Shown here piece by piece: positions 4,816 to 7,536 of a DNA stretch of 7,536 bases. This DNA is from Treponema sp. (GTDB lineage: Bacteria; Spirochaetota; Spirochaetia; Treponematales; Breznakiellaceae). Each line of letters opens with the position of its first letter. Position 1 is the stretch's first letter. The stretch spans positions 1 through 7,536 of the forward strand of contig JAIRXT010000191.1 in assembly GCA_031268125.1 (NCBI GenBank). Reading direction: 5' to 3'. The notes beneath the pieces were generated by a model. It made no database searches. It was not told the DNA's origin and worked only from the letters and a program-made list of their open reading frames with translations. The position numbers and the translations under genes were made by a program.

Positions 4816-7092
4816 ATGCCTCTTTCCCCTTACCGGCTGAACAAGGCCAGAGAGCAGTACAATTTGTTCAACGTTTTTAATTCCCTTTCCTGGAATTTTC
4901 TGGTGGGCAGTGTAATCACCCTTTTTATCATGCGCCTGCAGGCTTCCGCCACCTTTATCGGGCTTATCAATGCGCTGCTCTATATTTCGTTCTTTTTCCT
5001 GCCCCTGGGGAAGATTCTGGCCCGCCGTTTTTCCATTGTGGGGGTCTTTAGTCTTGCCTGGATAGGCCGGGCCCTGGCGATGGTAACTACGCTTATTGCC
5101 CCCTTTGCCGCCCTGTCCGGCCACCGGGACCTGGCCCTGCTGCTTACGGCGCTGGGGGTGGGCCTGTTCCATGTGATCCGGGGAATCGGGATGATCGGCA
5201 ACAACCCGGTCCTTAGTTCCCTGTCCGAAGGGCCCGACCGGGGTTCCTACATGACCCAGATTCAGATTATCAACAGTGCCACGGGGATGTTCTCCAGCTT
5301 TGCCCTGGCGGTGCTGTTGGGCCGGGACCCGCCCCTGGTTCTTTACGCGGTTATCCTGCTGCTGGGAATTGTTGCCGGGGTAACCAGCGGGGTCATGGTA
5401 CGGGATATTCCCGAACCGCCGATGGAAAAGGACGACGGGCGGAAGAAGTTTTCCCATGTCTTCCGGGAATCCCTGACACTGCCGGGGATTAAACTTTTCG
5501 TAATAATTCTGTTCTTTGTGGCTCTGGTATCCGGGGTGTCCCGGGCCTTCCTGGTGGTCTACTCCCGGGAGATTTTTCACCAGAGCGACGGCATGGTTTC
5601 CCTGTACGCGGTGTTCGGCGGGCTGGGGAACCTGGTTATCGGCATGGTCATCAAATTCCTGGTGGACCGGATCGGCGCCAAGCCTATTTTTATCATCTGT
5701 GTTATTACGGGCCTTGTAAGCATGATTCCTATGGTGTTTTTCCCTTCCGCGGCTGCCGGCAATATCACTACTGCGGTTCTTTTCCTTTCGTTCCTGTTCT
5801 TTACGATGAATTTTGGATTCCTGGGGGCCGAAGGGATCGCCCAAACGTATTTTTTGGGGCTTATTCCCCTGCATTTGATGCTGGACATGGGGATTATCTA
5901 TTTTTTCATCTTCGGCGTTGCAGGGGCCGGGGGGTCCTTTGCGGCGGGGCTGCTGCTGGACATCATGACCGGCATAGGGATTCCGAATTTTATAGCCTTT
6001 AAGATTCTCTACGCCATCCTTATCGGCCTGGCGATCCTGGTAATCGTCCTGCAGCGCCGCCTTACCCCCCTGGGGGCGCTGCCCCTGCGGGGAGCGCTGG
6101 AGGTGATCTTCTCGTTCCGGGATCTTAAGGCCATTACCCTGCTGGACCGGCTTAACAAGGCAAGCGATTCCCACGAGGAGGAGGCCCTGCTGGGCCGACT
6201 CCACGAAAGTCCCTCCCAACTGGCGATTCAGGGGCTTCTGGTCCGGGCCCGCTCCCCGCGGCTTGCCATCCGGCTGGAGGCCCTAAGGGCTATGGAAAGT
6301 CTTAAAGACCTGGGGGAGGATGCGGAACGGGCCCTGACGGAGGATCTGGTCAACAATCCCTACACGACCGCCTATATTTCCGCCCGGATTCTGGGGACCC
6401 ACGGATTTTCCGCGGCGATACCCCTGCTGCGGGAACTGACGGATTCGGAGGATTATATGCTTGCCGGGGAGGCTATTCTGGCCCTGGCCCGCCTGCAGGA
6501 CGGGATGTTCCGGCCGCATATCGAGACGCTGATCCTGAAAACCCCGAATCCCCGGCTCAAGATCATGGGGGTGGAGGCTTTCGGCATCTACAAATCGGTT
6601 AATTCCATCGGGGTGCTTTTGGATATTCTCCGGTCCGCCGATCCTCCGCCCTATTTGCGGGACGAGGTAGTGTTGGCCCTGGCTTCTATACTGGACATTC
6701 AAAACCTCTTTTACCCTGTCCTGGTCCGCTTCCTGGGACAGCCTTCCGGCAGCGCAGCGGCCCTGGCCCTTGACGAGGCGGAAGCGGCCTTTGAATTTTA
6801 TAGGTCTAATCCCCTCCGCCGCCGGGATCGTAAAAACCCCGGCCTTAAAAAAATCGCCGATCATGCAAAAAGCATCCAGGCGGCTGCCGGCGCGTATGTG
6901 CGGGACGGGGACGGGAACGCCCTTTCCCGGTGGATTCTGGACATTCCCGGCGAGTACAGCGATCCTGCGGTCCAAATTATTCTGGCGGAGGCGGTGCTGG
7001 ACAGCGACCTGGGGAACCTCCCCCGGCTGCAGCTTCTTATCTGCTACTGGGCGGCCCAGTCCCTGCGCCGCTGGATAGGGAAATTCCGCTAA
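4816..7092 (+). CDS. MFS-type transporter fused to a C-terminal HEAT-like repeat domain
   Basis: A 758-residue integral membrane protein of the inner membrane. Residues 1 to about 415 show twelve hydrophobic segments, roughly at 24-40, 46-66, 72-98, 105-127, 150-168, 174-194, 224-248, 262-282, 290-310, 318-338, 352-380 and 393-412. A charged loop (about 195-222) separates the two six-helix halves, as in the major facilitator superfamily. Residues from about 430 to 660 are soluble paired amphipathic helices of HEAT/armadillo type (for example SPRLAIRLEALRAMESL and EDYMLAGEAILALARLQ). A basic linker (RRRDRKN, 668-674) and a final helical region follow. The helical domain should be cytosolic, since twelve spans place both termini inside. 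The substrate cannot be told from sequence. The ATG at 4816 is the only reasonable start; the next methionine lies inside the first helix. Most MFS proteins are 400-500 residues, so the C-terminal domain is an addition of about 340 residues. Confidence 0.85.
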   Translation: MPLSPYRLNKAREQYNLFNVFNSLSWNFLVGSVITLFIMRLQASATFIGLINALLYISFFFLPLGKILARRFSIVGVFSLAWIGRALAMVTTLIAPFAALSGHRDLALLLTALGVGLFHVIRGIGMIGNNPVLSSLSEGPDRGSYMTQIQIINSATGMFSSFALAVLLGRDPPLVLYAVILLLGIVAGVTSGVMVRDIPEPPMEKDDGRKKFSHVFRESLTLPGIKLFVIILFFVALVSGVSRAFLVVYSREIFHQSDGMVSLYAVFGGLGNLVIGMVIKFLVDRIGAKPIFIICVITGLVSMIPMVFFPSAAAGNITTAVLFLSFLFFTMNFGFLGAEGIAQTYFLGLIPLHLMLDMGIIYFFIFGVAGAGGSFAAGLLLDIMTGIGIPNFIAFKILYAILIGLAILVIVLQRRLTPLGALPLRGALEVIFSFRDLKAITLLDRLNKASDSHEEEALLGRLHESPSQLAIQGLLVRARSPRLAIRLEALRAMESLKDLGEDAERALTEDLVNNPYTTAYISARILGTHGFSAAIPLLRELTDSEDYMLAGEAILALARLQDGMFRPHIETLILKTPNPRLKIMGVEAFGIYKSVNSIGVLLDILRSADPPPYLRDEVVLALASILDIQNLFYPVLVRFLGQPSGSAAALALDEAEAAFEFYRSNPLRRRDRKNPGLKKIADHAKSIQAAAGAYVRDGDGNALSRWILDIPGEYSDPAVQIILAEAVLDSDLGNLPRLQLLICYWAAQSLRRWIGKFR

Positions 7093-7098
7093 ACCTGA

Positions 7099-7115
7099 CC
7101 CTGCGGCGGGCAGGG
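7099..7115 (+). terminator. Weak hairpin after the MFS-HEAT gene
   Basis: CCCTGC (7099-7104) and GCAGGG (7110-7115) form a perfect 6-bp stem with a 5-base loop, 6 bases after the stop codon. No T-run follows, so it is at most a poor terminator or a 3'-end stabiliser, possibly acting with the longer stem-loop at 7149-7196. Confidence 0.25.
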
Positions 7116-7148
7116 ATAGCTCCCGGGAAAGCCTTGTAGAACCCACCT

Positions 7149-7196
7149 GCGCTATCGGATGCTTTGACGCATCAGCGTCAAAGCCTTTCGATACGC
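7149..7196. repeat. Long two-tier stem-loop downstream of the MFS-HEAT gene
   Basis: The inner stem is a perfect 10-bp inverted repeat, GCTTTGACGC at 7161-7170 and GCGTCAAAGC at 7175-7184, with loop ATCA. The outer stem pairs TATCG (7153-7157) with CGATA (7189-7193) and, past a one-base bulge, GCG (7149-7151) with CGC (7194-7196). No T-run follows on either strand. It directly adjoins the repeat blocks at 7191-7212 and 7218-7275, so it is probably a module of the same compound repeat. Confidence 0.6.
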
Positions 7197-7217
7197 TCCG
7201 GCGGAGAATTCCAAAAT

Positions 7218-7275
7218 GTTTTTCCGGGGCAAAGCCCCGCCCTAGATGTTACATTGCTGCAATTTAGTGTTTACA
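7218..7275 (+). repeat. Copy B of the GTTTTTCCGG hairpin repeat
   Basis: The segment starts GTTTTTCCGG, forms a hairpin with stem CGGGGC/GCCCCG and loop AAA (7225-7230 and 7234-7239) and ends in ATTTAGTGTTTACA (7262-7275). It parallels 3859-3915 with one single-base length difference. The stem here has six pairs against five in copy A. An odd palindrome, ATTGC-T-GCAAT (7253-7263), is present only in this copy. Confidence 0.6.
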
Positions 7276-7325
7276 TGGTAGTAGTAACGCCGGGAAGAGA
7301 TTTTTCGAATGGTTTACTAAACCCA

Positions 7326-7352
7326 TTGACATACTATGATATATTTGATAAA
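7326..7352 (+). promoter_or_regulatory. Candidate promoter with perfect TTGACA
   Basis: TTGACA at 7326-7331 matches the -35 consensus exactly. The best -10 partner is GATAAA at 7347-7352 (four of six) at a 15-base spacing, which is short. The surroundings are markedly AT-rich compared with the rest of the window. A transcript starting near 7359 would contain AAGGAG (7378-7383) and then the hairpin cluster. Confidence 0.4.
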
Positions 7353-7353
7353 C

Positions 7354-7455
7354 ATGAAAAGAATTTTAGCAAATCGTAAGGAGCGTTTGAAAGATGAAAG
7401 GTTTAGTAAGGGGAGGCAGTTCCAAAATGTCAGATTTTGGAACTGCAACCTATGA
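7354..7455 (+). CDS. Possible small charged ORF, doubtful
   Basis: An ATG at 7354 opens a 33-codon frame ending at TGA 7453-7455. Its first part, MKRILANRKERLKDERFSKG, is basic and charged in the manner of a real peptide, while the last third is encoded by the hairpin at 7416-7446. No ribosome binding site precedes it. An alternative ATG at 7394 has AAGGAG 10 bases upstream and stays open to the window edge, but that frame runs entirely through hairpin repeats. I recognise neither. They may be by-products of a repeat family, or the 5' remnant of a gene invaded by it. Confidence 0.2.
   Translation: MKRILANRKERLKDERFSKGRQFQNVRFWNCNL
7416..7446. repeat. Hairpin H1: 13-bp perfect inverted repeat
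   Basis: GCAGTTCCAAAAT (7416-7428) and ATTTTGGAACTGC (7434-7446) are perfect reverse complements around the loop GTCAG. This is the strongest inverted repeat in the window. TTCCAAAATGT also occurs at 7210-7220, which ties this module to the repeat near copy B. Confidence 0.75.
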
Positions 7456-7460
7456 AAACC

Positions 7461-7492
7461 GCAGTTTTGCAGCCCATAGGGCGAAAAACTGC
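7461..7492. repeat. Hairpin H2: nested stem-loop
   Basis: An outer stem GCAGTTTT/AAAACTGC (7461-7468 and 7485-7492) encloses an inner stem GCCC/GGGC (7472-7475 and 7479-7482) with loop ATA. A small internal loop separates them. It begins 14 bases after H1. Confidence 0.6.
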
Positions 7493-7496
7493 AAGA

Positions 7497-7529
7497 GCCT
7501 GTTACAAAATAACCAATTTTGGAACCGGC
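7497..7529. repeat. Hairpin H3: imperfect 14-position stem sharing the H1 arm
   Basis: Bases 7497-7510 pair with 7516-7529 at 12 of 14 positions around the five-base loop AACCA. The 3' arm ATTTTGGAAC is identical to the 3' arm of H1, so H1 and H3 are related units and could also pair with each other over 10 bases. The repeat appears to continue past the window edge. Confidence 0.6.
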
Positions 7530-7536
7530 TTAGGGG

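Noticed and set aside
4795..6219. 474-codon minus-strand open frame
   Set aside because: It lies antisense to the MFS membrane domain. Its Gln/His/Asp/Lys-rich composition is what the complement of hydrophobic codons yields in GC-rich DNA, and no domain is recognisable.
6283..7146. 287-codon minus-strand frame opposite the HEAT domain
   Set aside because: It is antisense to a continuous protein, shows no domain or start signal, and has shadow-like composition.
7164..7379. 71-codon plus-strand frame downstream of the MFS-HEAT gene
   Set aside because: It runs through the stem-loop, repeat copy B and the TTGACA region, so the sequence is explained by repeats. It has no ribosome binding site or recognisable motif.
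7416..7529. CRISPR array
   Set aside because: The units are hairpins of differing sequence without regular spacing or uniform spacers, and no cas gene is present.

Overview
The window reads as chromosomal DNA of a GC-rich spirochaete, most likely a Treponema-type organism. This is inference from the character of the Lon protease, the MFS-plus-helical-repeat transporter and the mosaic, hairpin-rich spacers. No rRNA, tRNA or other taxonomic marker is present, so the assignment is tentative. Coding density is high, and every spacer longer than about 100 bases contains hairpins or interspersed repeat pieces.

Layout. Bases 1-226 hold fragments of an interspersed repeat and a minus-strand terminator. 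On the minus strand follow a PhnP-like metallo-beta-lactamase-fold hydrolase (227-1051) and, 52 bases upstream of it, a complete ATP-dependent Lon protease (1104-3692). They form a probable lon-MBL operon with a candidate promoter near 3770-3798. Bases 3693-3920 are a spacer with a 14-base perfect palindrome just upstream of the lon ribosome binding site, one arm of a 17-base inverted repeat whose other arm lies at 122-138, and a copy of a hairpin repeat. Next, still on the minus strand, come a small FMN-binding lipoprotein (3921-4286) and a FlK-type acyl-CoA thioesterase (4352-4756), probably one two-gene operon. A 59-base divergent region separates them from a plus-strand 758-residue protein (4816-7092) that fuses a 12-helix MFS transporter to a C-terminal HEAT-like repeat domain. 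Bases 7093-7536 are non-coding or nearly so. They hold a long stem-loop, a second copy of the hairpin repeat, a perfect TTGACA element and a cluster of three hairpins that runs to the window edge.

How the genes work together. Lon and the MBL hydrolase are housekeeping quality-control and metabolic functions without an obvious shared pathway. The flavoprotein and the thioesterase are each recognisable but their partners are outside the window. No mobile-element gene, CRISPR array or defence system is visible. The unusual content is the repeat architecture of the spacers, the transporter-HEAT fusion, a low-complexity linker inside Lon, and -10-like elements placed so close to two start codons that leaderless transcription is plausible.
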